6,314 bases of DNA from JAHRVQ01 sp046290215 (GCA_046290215.1 JBKAGC010000213.1:1-6314), one strand, 5' to 3'; positions 1 to 6,314 are shown, numbered from the stretch's first letter. Numbers and translations are program-made. The notes: generated by a model from the sequence alone, not told the origin.

Positions 1-2
1 AT

Positions 3-1223
3 TTACGTCTGATTGATGACGCCGGCTTCAGCCAAACTGGCAATGTCTGCTTCGCTAAACCCTGCCTGTGCCAGGGCTGAGCGCGTATTAGCGCCCAATT
101 CTGGTGCGGTGGCGCGAGGTTTCACTTCTGCGTTCGTAAACCGCATGGGAATGTTGACAGTTTTATACGGGCCTAATTGCTCATGCTCCATACCTGGGAA
201 CAGGTTAATTGCCTCGGCCTGACCGTCAGTGGCGACCTCATGCAAACCAAGAACTGGCCCCCAGATGATGCCAGCCTCATCGAAAATCTTGCCCCATTCA
301 TCACGACTTTTCGTCGCCAGTACCGCATCAATGGCGGGCACCAGCTCATGCATTAAACGGAACCTTGAGCGCACATCGGCTAAGCGCTCATCTTCCAGCC
401 ACTCTGGCTTGCCGATGGCTTTACAGAATACTGGCCAATAACGGGGCTCCGGCATATTAAACACCACCCATTTACCATCGCCGCAAGGGTAGCGATTTGC
501 AGTGGGCAAAAACAATTCATCCCGGGCGCGTTGGCGAACAGGTGCAGCATCATTTGCAGTAGTGGCATAGTCTGTGGCCTGGGTCCAAACCGCCGTTTCA
601 TACAATGAGGTTTCTACAGCCTGACCCTCACCGGTTTTCTCCGCCATGCGCAATGCCGCCATTATGGAACCGAACAATGCTAACCCAGTGGTGTGATCAC
701 CCTGGGCAGGGCGTGCCATGGGCACGAGACCGTCAGCACCCTCACGCATCGAGTCGTACAGACCAGATCGGCCGAAAAATGCCGTCACGTCAAAACCTGG
801 CCGCCACGCTTCAGGACCGCTGGTGCCATAACCCGTCAAAGTCGCATGGACTAGCTTTGGATTAATGGCGAACAAGGTATCTGGATCCAATTGGTATTTT
901 TTCTGACGCTGGCTTAACAAATTACAAAGAAACACGTCGGCTTGTTCACAGAGCTTATGAACCACCTGGATACCTTCTGGCTTGGTGAGATCAACGCAAA
1001 CGGATTCCTTACCACGATTGTCCACATCAAACTGAAAGTCATAAGCTTTCAGTGCTTCATCCTCAATTTTTGGCGCGCGGCCACTGTCTCGCATGGGGTC
1101 ACCGGAGAGTGGCTCTATCTTAATGACCCGTGCGCCCATGTCGGCCATGATTGCGCCGGTGCTTGGGGCAGCCATCCAGCTATCGATGGCAATAACAGTA
1201 ATATCTTCAAGTGGTGCTCGCAC
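3..1223 (-). CDS. CaiB/BaiF-type class III CoA-transferase
   Basis: Predicted cytoplasmic enzyme of 406 residues that moves coenzyme A between carboxylic acids; family members include formyl-CoA transferase, CaiB and alpha-methylacyl-CoA racemase. The N-terminal segment at residues 18-46 (AAPSTGAIMADMGARVIKIE, then GDPMR) is the family's CoA-binding opening. PGFD at 142-145 places Asp145 where the family has its catalytic aspartate, after GYGTSGP (131-137). GDHTTG (175-180) and TGEGQAVETSLYE (197-209) are further family signatures. Length fits the usual 380-420 residues. I chose the GTG at 1223 because GGAG lies five bases upstream (1229-1232) and family similarity begins there. The frame stays open to 1409, but that extension runs antisense through the neighbouring acetyltransferase and shows no family sequence. 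It is divergent from that gene, with 63 bases between starts. The stop codon is two bases from the window edge, so a downstream partner gene cannot be seen. The family is certain; the acid substrate cannot be told from sequence. Confidence 0.93.
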   Translation of the reverse strand: MRAPLEDITVIAIDSWMAAPSTGAIMADMGARVIKIEPLSGDPMRDSGRAPKIEDEALKAYDFQFDVDNRGKESVCVDLTKPEGIQVVHKLCEQADVFLCNLLSQRQKKYQLDPDTLFAINPKLVHATLTGYGTSGPEAWRPGFDVTAFFGRSGLYDSMREGADGLVPMARPAQGDHTTGLALFGSIMAALRMAEKTGEGQAVETSLYETAVWTQATDYATTANDAAPVRQRARDELFLPTANRYPCGDGKWVVFNMPEPRYWPVFCKAIGKPEWLEDERLADVRSRFRLMHELVPAIDAVLATKSRDEWGKIFDEAGIIWGPVLGLHEVATDGQAEAINLFPGMEHEQLGPYKTVNIPMRFTNAEVKPRATAPELGANTRSALAQAGFSEADIASLAEAGVINQT

Positions 1224-1228
1224 AAGTA

Positions 1229-1232
1229 CTCC
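1229..1232 (-). promoter_or_regulatory. Ribosome binding site of the CoA-transferase
   Basis: GGAG on the minus strand, five bases before the GTG at 1223. It is the best Shine-Dalgarno match in this stretch and is the main reason for choosing the internal GTG over upstream starts in the same open frame. Confidence 0.6.
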
Positions 1233-1276
1233 GAAACCGATTGGATAAAAAAGCGCTATAGTACGCGAAAAAGATT

Positions 1277-1280
1277 GGGA
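1277..1280 (+). promoter_or_regulatory. Probable ribosome binding site of the GNAT gene
   Basis: GGGA, six bases before the TTG at 1287. It is a modest match, but it supports this rare start codon, which coincides with the point where family-like sequence begins. Confidence 0.4.
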
Positions 1281-1286
1281 AGTAAT

Positions 1287-1883
1287 TTGACTATCGAGAT
1301 TCGCCCTTACCAACCCAGCGACATATTTCAGCTCTATCAGATTTGTTTGCAGACGGGTGCCAGCGGTGAGGACGCCACGGGCACGATTGACCCAGAATTG
1401 CTCGGCCACATATACGCGGCCCCTTATGTGTTTGCCGATCCAAGCTTGTGTTTTGTGATCACCAGGGGCGGTTGGCCCTCGGGCTACATACTCGGCACAA
1501 GTGATTCGTTAGGGTTCCAGCAGTGGACAGAAAAGCACTGGTGGCCGCAAATCAGGGCGAAATATGATCCTGGTAATGATCGCTTAACAGCGCGGGAAAG
1601 TGCTCTGGTTCGAATGATTCATCAGCCAGTGAAGGGGCAGCCTGACTATTACCATGCCTATCCAGCGCATCTACACATTGATTTGGTGAAGTCGGTGCAA
1701 AGTAGTGGTTACGGCTCGAAATTAATGCTCAGATTCCTGGATGCGCTGCGGACCCGACGCGTACCGGGTGTCCATCTTGGGGTAGGCAAGGCAAATCAAC
1801 GGGCGATCGATTGGTATCCGAAGTTTGGTTTTGAGCCAATTGTTGAAACCGAAAGCGAAATCGTCTTCGGTTTACAACTCTAG
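1287..1883 (+). CDS. GNAT-family N-acetyltransferase
   Basis: Predicted cytoplasmic acetyl-CoA-dependent acetyltransferase of 198 residues; acceptor unknown. The start TIEIRPYQPSD is the typical first strand and helix of the GNAT fold. HLHIDLVKSVQSSGYGS (residues 128-144) is motif A, with the acetyl-CoA pyrophosphate loop Q138-S-S-G-Y-G143. VHLGVGKANQRAIDWYPKFGF (162-182) is motif B, with the usual Asn170 and Tyr177. The YPAHLHIDL...GVHLGVG pattern resembles the group related to the acetyltransferase-like C-terminal domain of eukaryotic O-GlcNAcase; that link is from memory. An upstream ATG at 942 in the same frame would give 313 residues, but the extra 115 codons lie antisense in the CoA-transferase and look non-protein-like, so I place the start at TTG 1287; TTG 1275 is an alternative. 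It converges on the dioxygenase, with 17 bases between stops and no clear terminator there. Confidence 0.85.
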   Translation: MTIEIRPYQPSDIFQLYQICLQTGASGEDATGTIDPELLGHIYAAPYVFADPSLCFVITRGGWPSGYILGTSDSLGFQQWTEKHWWPQIRAKYDPGNDRLTARESALVRMIHQPVKGQPDYYHAYPAHLHIDLVKSVQSSGYGSKLMLRFLDALRTRRVPGVHLGVGKANQRAIDWYPKFGFEPIVETESEIVFGLQL

Positions 1884-1900
1884 CTGGCCTCTGCCGTTGG

Positions 1901-2782
1901 CTATTGACCTTTCGACTTCAGGTACATAAACAATTGCCGATCGTGGCGGCTGGTGGCGGAGAGTCGACCCTCCCTGATCCATGGTTTGAATTTTGGTTCG
2001 GTAACGCCTTGTACCTCATCACCCATAACCGTGACCCGTTGAATGATTCGCTCACCGTCGAAGTCGTTCAGAACAAAGTGCTGGGTGCAGCGGTTGTCCC
2101 ACATTGCGATCGTGTTTTCAGTCCAACGATAGCGCACGGTAAAACGTGGATTTTTAACCCAGTTGGTTAAGTAACCAAGTAACATGTCACTTTCCGTGGC
2201 ATTCATTTCAACAATCCGCCGCGTAAAGTGTTCGTTTACGTACAATACTTTCTTATCGTTGTCCGGGTGACGGCGTACGACGGGATGTATCGCCATTTGC
2301 TCTGGTCTATTGTGCGGTAGAGCATCATGGAGTGCGCTTAAGCCATCGCACAGTTGTTGCATTGGCTCAGAGAGCTCATCGTACGCCTGGCACAAGTTGG
2401 TCCACATGGTGTCGCCACCGGTGTCGGGACATTTGGCCATTTTCAAGATCGACATCAGCGCAGGCTTTTCCTGGAAAGTAATATCCGTGTGCCATTCATC
2501 AGCCACACCACCTTTAGACGCATTCAGCTGGAAGATTTCCGGAAAGCCTTCAATAGGATTCTCTAGATGTGGGTGACCCTCTAGTTCACCAAATTGGCGA
2601 CCCAGATCAACATGTTCGGCTGGGCTAAGATTTTGCCCAGGAAAGAACAACACCATATGCTCGCTGAGAAGGTTTTTAATCTGCGTGATATCGGCAGCGC
2701 TTGTCTGGCTCAGATCGCAATGATTGATTTCCGCGCCAAGGGAACCGGACAAACGAGTGACTTCCCAGGATGTATTGCTCAT
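1901..2782 (-). CDS. TauD/TfdA-family Fe(II)/2-oxoglutarate-dependent dioxygenase
   Basis: Predicted cytoplasmic oxygenase of 293 residues that couples 2-oxoglutarate decarboxylation to substrate hydroxylation. The iron-binding facial triad is visible: H98-x-D100 in EWHTDITF, and H235 in NRCTQHFVLND. Arg249 in the RIIQRVTVMGD segment is the expected 2-oxoglutarate carboxylate ligand. The N-terminal VTRLSGSLGAEI and the segment VLFFPGQNLSPAEHVDLGRQFG (44-65) are typical of the family, and length is close to E. coli TauD (283). Three starts are possible: GTG 2815, ATG 2803 and ATG 2782. None has a good Shine-Dalgarno. I favour 2782 because family similarity begins there and the predicted promoter would start the RNA near 2810, too close to or inside the others. 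Taurine, other alkylsulfonates, sulfate esters or aryloxy acids are all handled by this family; no sulfonate transporter is nearby, so the substrate is unknown. Confidence 0.93.
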   Translation of the reverse strand: MSNTSWEVTRLSGSLGAEINHCDLSQTSAADITQIKNLLSEHMVLFFPGQNLSPAEHVDLGRQFGELEGHPHLENPIEGFPEIFQLNASKGGVADEWHTDITFQEKPALMSILKMAKCPDTGGDTMWTNLCQAYDELSEPMQQLCDGLSALHDALPHNRPEQMAIHPVVRRHPDNDKKVLYVNEHFTRRIVEMNATESDMLLGYLTNWVKNPRFTVRYRWTENTIAMWDNRCTQHFVLNDFDGERIIQRVTVMGDEVQGVTEPKFKPWIREGRLSATSRHDRQLFMYLKSKGQ

Positions 2783-2795
2783 ATCAGTATTCAGT

Positions 2796-2824
2796 TTGTT
2801 CATTAATTTGGGCACTAATATAAA
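2796..2824 (+). promoter_or_regulatory. Possible sigma70-type promoter for the dehydrogenase
   Basis: TTGTTC at 2796-2801 (three of six matches to the -35 consensus), a 17-base spacer, then TATAAA at 2819-2824 (five of six to the -10 consensus). RNA would start near 2831, giving a leader of roughly 56 bases. Its -10 box overlaps that of the opposing promoter. Prediction by eye only. Confidence 0.4.
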
Positions 2825-2844
2825 CTAGGCAGCTTTTAGAACAA
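2817..2844 (-). promoter_or_regulatory. Possible sigma70-type promoter for the dioxygenase
   Basis: On the minus strand, TTGTTC (plus positions 2839-2844), a 16-base spacer, then TATATT (2817-2822; five of six to the -10 consensus). RNA would begin near 2810. This favours ATG 2782 as the dioxygenase start, with a leader of about 28 bases. Confidence 0.4.
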
Positions 2845-2886
2845 CCCTTGCGGTGATTGCATCGCTGCCAGGAGTGGGACTTCAAT

Positions 2887-3824
2887 ATGCAAGGTTTATG
2901 GATTGACCAAGGCAGTCTCGAACTGCGTGACAATCTTCAGTTAATTCCTGAAGGAGATGAGCAGCTCGTGCGAGTGCGCATGGCAGGTATTTGCGGAACT
3001 GATCTAGAACTTTTGCGCGGTTACTACGGCTTTGCTGGAGTCCCTGGCCACGAATTTGTCGGCGAGATTGTATCGCCTGGAACCAGGCAAGGGCAGAGAG
3101 TGGTAGCAGACATCAATTTTGGTTGCGGTCATTGCGAGTTCTGCCGCCAGCAGGATGAACACCACTGTTTGCATCGCCGCACGCTAGGCATCAACCAGGC
3201 TGCTGGCGCTTTCGCCGAATATTTGCTTGCCCCGGATAAGAATTTACTCACCGTGCCAGATACAGTTCCGGATGAACATGCCGTGTTTGCAGAACCCCTC
3301 GCTGCAGCGCTTCAGATTTTAGAGCAGGTGCCCATGCTTCAACAGCATGTCCTGCTCGTGGGTGCAGGGCGCCTGGGGCGAATGATTGCCTGGGTCATTG
3401 CCAGGTTAAAACCAGAGGTAAATCTCCACGTGGCTGTGAGAAGTCCACAACGGGCTAAGCAACTACCTGACAGCGCCCGGTTACTTAAGGCCAATGAGAT
3501 TGCCCCTGAGTTCGATATCGCCATCGATTGCACTGGTAATGCTGACGCTCTGGATGAACGGCAAAAGCAAAAGGTACGCTGGTCGTAAAAAGTACCTATG
3601 CAGATCAGTTGCAACTAGATATGAGCCGGGTAGTGGTTGACGAAATAAGAATCGTTGGCTCCCGTTGTGGCCCAATGGCCGCGGCGCTGCAGTTTCTAAA
3701 GAACTATCCGGAAGTGTTCAGGTCCATGCGGCGCCAACTGTTCCCATTGCAAGATTTCAATGAGGCATTTAACGCCGCGCAAAACCCTTCGATAGACAAG
3801 GTGCTATTTCAGTTTCAGTTTTGA
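2887..3824 (+). pseudogene. Zinc-dependent medium-chain alcohol dehydrogenase-like gene, frameshifted
   Basis: Encodes an MDR-superfamily zinc oxidoreductase split over two frames. Frame one (2887-3588) carries catalytic zinc ligands C36 (GICGTD), H55-E56 (GHEF) and probably E136 (FAEPLAA); four structural-zinc cysteines C80, C83, C86 and C94; and the nucleotide-binding loop GAGRLG (159-164). It should stop at 3586-3588, giving about 233 residues. Homology resumes one frame back from about 3570 (KGTLVVKSTYADQLQ, then VGSRCGP) and runs 84 codons to 3822-3824. The lesion must lie between 3555 and 3588, because each frame has a stop there. Start: ATG 2887, seven bases after GGGA; TTG 2857 is less likely. 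The intact gene would give about 312-320 residues, as in the cd08242-like MDR group (recalled). Loss of the last Rossmann strands and C-terminus should inactivate the product, unless the shift is a sequencing error or is bypassed. Substrate unknown. Confidence 0.85.
3561..3572 (+). repeat. Two tandem GCAAAA hexamers at the frameshift site
   Basis: GCAAAA occurs twice back to back, followed by GG, exactly where the dehydrogenase changes frame. Short A-rich direct repeats favour replication slippage and also sequencing indels, so this is the likely site of the lesion. Confidence 0.7.
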
Positions 3825-5146
3825 AAATCGTCTAACAATTGCACCGCCAGGGGTAGTCCGCCACCAGCAGCGTCAGTGATATGCAGAGTATAGGTGCTCC
3901 GCGCATTTAGCGTCACGGGGACTGGGCCCACCAGGACGTTTGCAGTGCCAGCCTCGGTCACATACAAGTCATACTCTTGCGGTAGCAAAGTAATTGCGCC
4001 GGCCTGTAGGTCAGGCAAACGATTACCTTCAGGAGCACCCGTGACGCCTTCACCGCGATTTTGAAAGTACAGATCAATGTTAGTTACTGCAGGTGCTAGT
4101 TTGGTGACATTGACCGTGGCGAGATTCGCAATCGGTCTACGAAACTCACCGTAGAGATTGGTGGCGACGACATCTGCATCCGCTGTTGAGACGATTTGTA
4201 ATGTGTAGAAGAAACCGCCAAAGAAAGTACGCTCGGTACTGGATAATTCAGTGTTTGGGTCTCCTGCAGGGGTTACCCGAACCACTGCGTCACCGACATT
4301 GGTGGCGCTAAAATCAGAAACCTCGTTGAAGGCCACGGTTTCCACCAGAACATCATCCACATAAACGTCTAGCGGCCCCTGGACGGCGGCATGATTAGCT
4401 ACTCGCAGTGTTGAGTCTAATTCTGCATTCAAAAACAAAGCTGTACCTGATGGATCGTTGACGCTAATCAGCTGCACGGTGTCGTTACCCGGGCCAAAGT
4501 TATCGATCAAAACGAAGGTACGGTTTCCCGCTGCAGATAGAATAAACGTGCCAGAAGTCCATAACACTGCACCGCTGCTGGTATCGGTAATTTCTAGCTG
4601 AACATCAGCGCCTGCCGTGGTTGTGGTAAATGCGGTGGGCTGACCATTGGTAAATGCGATGCTTTGATTGGTGCCATTGGGATTAATCAGGTTTGCAGTG
4701 GCGCTGGCAATACTGCTGGTGGCATTAATAAACCGAATCCGGGTGTCCGTGGTATCCGCAGCAAAATCGAAAGGTGGATCGGAGATTTCTGTGACCACGG
4801 GATTATCAAAAGGCCCGGACAACAAAATGGTACGGGAGAAGTCGATATCAAGGGTGATCTCGCGTTCATCTACTGTCTGGTCGATGTTGTTTGCAAGGCT
4901 GTTAAATGAAACTCGGAAGTTCAGGGGTATTTGCGGTAAAACGTTGGTGACGGGGGTCGCTTCACCAAAGCTAATATTGCCGCCGGATATATTGTTGGTA
5001 ACCACGGATAAAGTGGGGGAATCAGGGATCGCGTTAATCACGGTCAGTCGACCCGATGGAATTGGCGAACTGGTAAATCCTTCATCATCGCCGCAGGACG
5101 TCAATAATAAACAGGCTACGATGAGCGCAGTACAAAAACGAATCAT
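3815..5146 (-). CDS. Secreted lipoprotein with DUF4397-like repeats
   Basis: A 443-residue exported lipoprotein. The N-terminus MIRFCTALIVACLLLTSC has a short positive start, a hydrophobic core and a lipobox (L-T-S-C), so Cys18 should be lipidated. Gly at +2 lacks the inner-membrane retention Asp, which suggests the outer membrane. The mature part is rich in Thr, Val, Asn and Asp, with low lysine, as in extracellular beta-sandwich proteins. Four related openings recur at about 33 (RLTVINAIPDSPTLSVV), 136 (RIRFINATSSIASATANL), 247 (LRVANHAAVQGPLDVYVDD) and 343 (ATVNVTKLAPAVTNIDLYF), roughly 100 residues apart; units 3 and 4 best match the DUF4397 pattern. ATG 5146 is chosen over an upstream in-frame start at 5206 because it puts the signal peptide at the terminus. 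No enzyme motifs; function unknown, perhaps surface or adhesion related (inference). It lies 99 bases after the methyltransferase gene, so cotranscription is possible, and its stop overlaps the dehydrogenase end by ten bases. Confidence 0.85.
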   Translation of the reverse strand: MIRFCTALIVACLLLTSCGDDEGFTSSPIPSGRLTVINAIPDSPTLSVVTNNISGGNISFGEATPVTNVLPQIPLNFRVSFNSLANNIDQTVDEREITLDIDFSRTILLSGPFDNPVVTEISDPPFDFAADTTDTRIRFINATSSIASATANLINPNGTNQSIAFTNGQPTAFTTTTAGADVQLEITDTSSGAVLWTSGTFILSAAGNRTFVLIDNFGPGNDTVQLISVNDPSGTALFLNAELDSTLRVANHAAVQGPLDVYVDDVLVETVAFNEVSDFSATNVGDAVVRVTPAGDPNTELSSTERTFFGGFFYTLQIVSTADADVVATNLYGEFRRPIANLATVNVTKLAPAVTNIDLYFQNRGEGVTGAPEGNRLPDLQAGAITLLPQEYDLYVTEAGTANVLVGPVPVTLNARSTYTLHITDAAGGGLPLAVQLLDDFQN

Positions 5147-5245
5147 AAATCTTATGGGTTCCGGAAAAATCTGGGGGTTAGATTGCAGGGCGCAACAATA
5201 ATTCAATTCTGTTTGCGATACCAGTTAGGAACGCTCCAGGGCGGT

Positions 5246-6007
5246 TTAAAGCACGCCCCGAAATGCTACCAGGGCAGCCGCGACACTAACGTTCAGCGAT
5301 TCCACGCCTGGTCGCATGGGTATTTTGACCTGTTCATCGCACAGGGCTAGCAGCTCATGGGATAAACCGTGGGTTTCATTCCCAAGTAAATAAATTGCCG
5401 GCTCAGTCGTGGGAATGTCTTTGAGTGAACGAGCGCCACCTCCTGTCATACCGTAGATTTTGTAACCAAGGGCGCCAAGTTGAGGGGCCGCCTTAGGCAA
5501 ACTATCGCAATAAAACACCGGTGTTTTGAACAACGTTCCAGCGCTTGCTTTGATTACCAGGGCATCTAGTGGTGCAGAACCTTGCCTGGGCAGAATTAAT
5601 CCCGCCGCGGGGGAGGCACCAATAGAGCGAATCGCCATGCCGATGTTCTGGGGGTTGGTGACATTCTCGAGGGCGATGACACAAGGATGCTCATCAGGGT
5701 TTAGGACAGAAACGTTTTGGTAGTTGGGGGCGGCAATATCTAGTACCACTCCCTGATCCTGGCGACGATTTTTTGAAATGCGCGATAAGGCTTCCCGGCT
5801 GTGAGTCACGATTTCAATTCCCCGTGATTGCGCCAGGTCCAACATCACCTGTATAGGCTTCGAGTGCTTGTTACTGTCTGCCAGGTGTAGCCGGTAAGGC
5901 TGAATGGATGGGTCTTCAAGGGCGTCTAGTACCGGTTTACGGCCATAAATGGTCAACAGGCCGGCAAAGAAATCGCGCTTTTGTTTGTATTGTTCAGAGT
6001 CCGTCAT
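5246..6007 (-). CDS. TrmH/SpoU-family RNA 2'-O-ribose methyltransferase
   Basis: A 253-residue cytoplasmic SPOUT-class enzyme that methylates ribose 2'-OH in rRNA or tRNA using S-adenosylmethionine. Residues 19-95 form the small N-terminal substrate-binding domain (TIYGRKPVLDALE, then the region ending QGVVLDIAAP). The catalytic domain has all three SpoU motifs: motif 1 ALENVTNPQNIGMAIRS (112-128) with N121 and catalytic-type R127; motif 2 YLLGNETHGLS (206-216) with E211 and G214; motif 3 IPMRPGVESLNVSVAAAL (229-246) with the S-L-N-V-S of the trefoil knot and SAM site. Length matches RlmB-type enzymes (about 245), but it is not close enough for me to assign RlmB or a target nucleotide. ATG 6007 has no strong Shine-Dalgarno. 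A five-base hairpin (GGGCG/CGCCC) spans the stop codon but lacks a T-run, so readthrough into the lipoprotein gene is plausible. Confidence 0.93.
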   Translation of the reverse strand: MTDSEQYKQKRDFFAGLLTIYGRKPVLDALEDPSIQPYRLHLADSNKHSKPIQVMLDLAQSRGIEIVTHSREALSRISKNRRQDQGVVLDIAAPNYQNVSVLNPDEHPCVIALENVTNPQNIGMAIRSIGASPAAGLILPRQGSAPLDALVIKASAGTLFKTPVFYCDSLPKAAPQLGALGYKIYGMTGGGARSLKDIPTTEPAIYLLGNETHGLSHELLALCDEQVKIPMRPGVESLNVSVAAALVAFRGVL

Positions 6008-6118
6008 GATGACTGAAGAGGCTTTTACCGTGAAACAGGCTCGGAAGATCGCATATTTTGCGGGGCTTGGCGATGTTAGCGCTATTATTCAGCCTATCGA
6101 GATTTCTAATGTCTGCGT

Positions 6119-6314
6119 ATGCATCACTTGCTCTTATTGATCTGCATCATCGGTTTCCCATGCCTGAGCTGTGCTGAAGAACCTCCTGCAACGGGTTATG
6201 AAAACATCTCTGGTCCGGGTGCTGTTGTGGCGCGCCTGGATCTTCTCTATGAACATCTTGGCGGTCGTCAGAGCTGGGCCACAGCAAAATCCTTGTACAT
6301 GATTCAAAGAACCC
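6119..6314 (+). CDS. Exported protein of unknown function, N-terminal part only
   Basis: The first 65 codons of a gene cut by the right edge. The N-terminus MHHLLLLICIIGFPCLSCA is a signal peptide with a leucine/isoleucine core. Cleavage by signal peptidase I after S-C-A, just before EEPPATG, is likely. A lipoprotein reading at Cys18 is possible but the lipobox (C-L-S-C) is poor. The mature start has RLDLLYEHLGGRQSWATAKSLYMIQR; the 'LGGR...W..AKSL' pattern resembles the opening of some LolA-like periplasmic or outer-membrane proteins, but this is a weak resemblance from memory. An in-frame stop at 6107-6109 makes ATG 6119 the only reasonable start; no clear Shine-Dalgarno precedes it. It diverges from the methyltransferase gene across a 111-base gap in which I see no convincing promoter pair. 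Confidence 0.65.
   Translation, partial: MHHLLLLICIIGFPCLSCAEEPPATGYENISGPGAVVARLDLLYEHLGGRQSWATAKSLYMIQRT

Noticed and set aside
1257..1263. TATAGT on the plus strand overlapping TACTAT on the minus strand, possible shared -10 region for the CoA-transferase and the acetyltransferase.
   Set aside because: No acceptable -35 hexamer is found at 16-18 bases on either strand, so I do not call promoters here.
2828..2869. Inverted repeat GGCAGC (2828-2833) and GCTGCC (2864-2869) upstream of the dehydrogenase.
   Set aside because: Only six bases per arm with a 30-base gap, which is likely by chance; no extension of the arms.
3559..3575. Programmed -1 ribosomal frameshift to make a full-length dehydrogenase.
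   Set aside because: The zero-frame codons are CAA AAG, not a canonical slippery pair, and metabolic MDR enzymes are not known to use this; mutation or sequencing error is simpler.
4668..5201. 177-codon plus-strand open frame antisense to the lipoprotein gene.
   Set aside because: It is the shadow of the lipoprotein's codon pattern; the minus strand has a clear signal peptide, lipobox and repeat structure, while this frame shows no motif.
5240..5260. Hairpin GGGCG/CGCCC across the methyltransferase stop codon as a terminator.
   Set aside because: Five-base stem with a ten-base loop and no T-run after it on the minus strand; too weak for an intrinsic terminator.
6083..6088. TATTAT as a -10 box for the right-edge exported protein.
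   Set aside because: Five of six matches to consensus, but the sequence 16-19 bases upstream is G-rich with no -35 resemblance.
5949..6140. Plus-strand 63-codon open frame over the methyltransferase start and the adjacent gap.
   Set aside because: Two thirds of it is either antisense to the methyltransferase or overlaps the better signal-peptide gene; no ribosome site and no recognisable protein pattern.

Overview
This 6.3 kb window, of about 50% GC by eye, looks like ordinary chromosomal DNA from a Gram-negative bacterium, most likely a proteobacterium and plausibly a free-living (marine-type) gammaproteobacterium. The Gram-negative call rests on an outer-membrane-type lipoprotein signal and the general style of the enzymes. 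The taxonomic guess is inference from protein style only. I see no tRNA, rRNA, CRISPR array, insertion sequence, integrase, phage gene or attachment site.

Layout from left to right: (1) a class III CoA-transferase (CaiB/BaiF) on the minus strand, 3-1223; (2) a GNAT acetyltransferase on the plus strand, 1287-1883; (3) a TauD/TfdA-type Fe(II)/2-oxoglutarate dioxygenase on the minus strand, 1901-2782; (4) a zinc-dependent medium-chain dehydrogenase on the plus strand, 2887-3824, broken by a frameshift near 3558-3572; (5) a secreted lipoprotein with about four repeated beta-rich units resembling DUF4397, minus strand, 3815-5146; (6) a TrmH/SpoU-family RNA 2'-O-ribose methyltransferase, minus strand, 5246-6007; (7) the first 65 codons of an exported protein on the plus strand, 6119 to the right edge.

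The strand order is - + - + - - +, so most genes must be separate transcription units. Only the methyltransferase and the lipoprotein could share a transcript (99-base gap). The gene pairs 1/2, 3/4 and 6/7 are divergent, and pairs 2/3 and 4/5 are convergent, with 4/5 overlapping at their stop codons. The dioxygenase/dehydrogenase divergent region carries two plausible sigma70-type promoters whose -10 boxes overlap. The CoA-transferase, dioxygenase and dehydrogenase are all catabolism-type enzymes, but nothing here ties them to one substrate or pathway.

I do not find a convincing undescribed system. The points most worth a second look are the frameshifted dehydrogenase with a GCAAAA tandem repeat at the lesion, the overlapping divergent promoters, the repeat architecture of the lipoprotein, and the start-site corrections for the CoA-transferase and the acetyltransferase.
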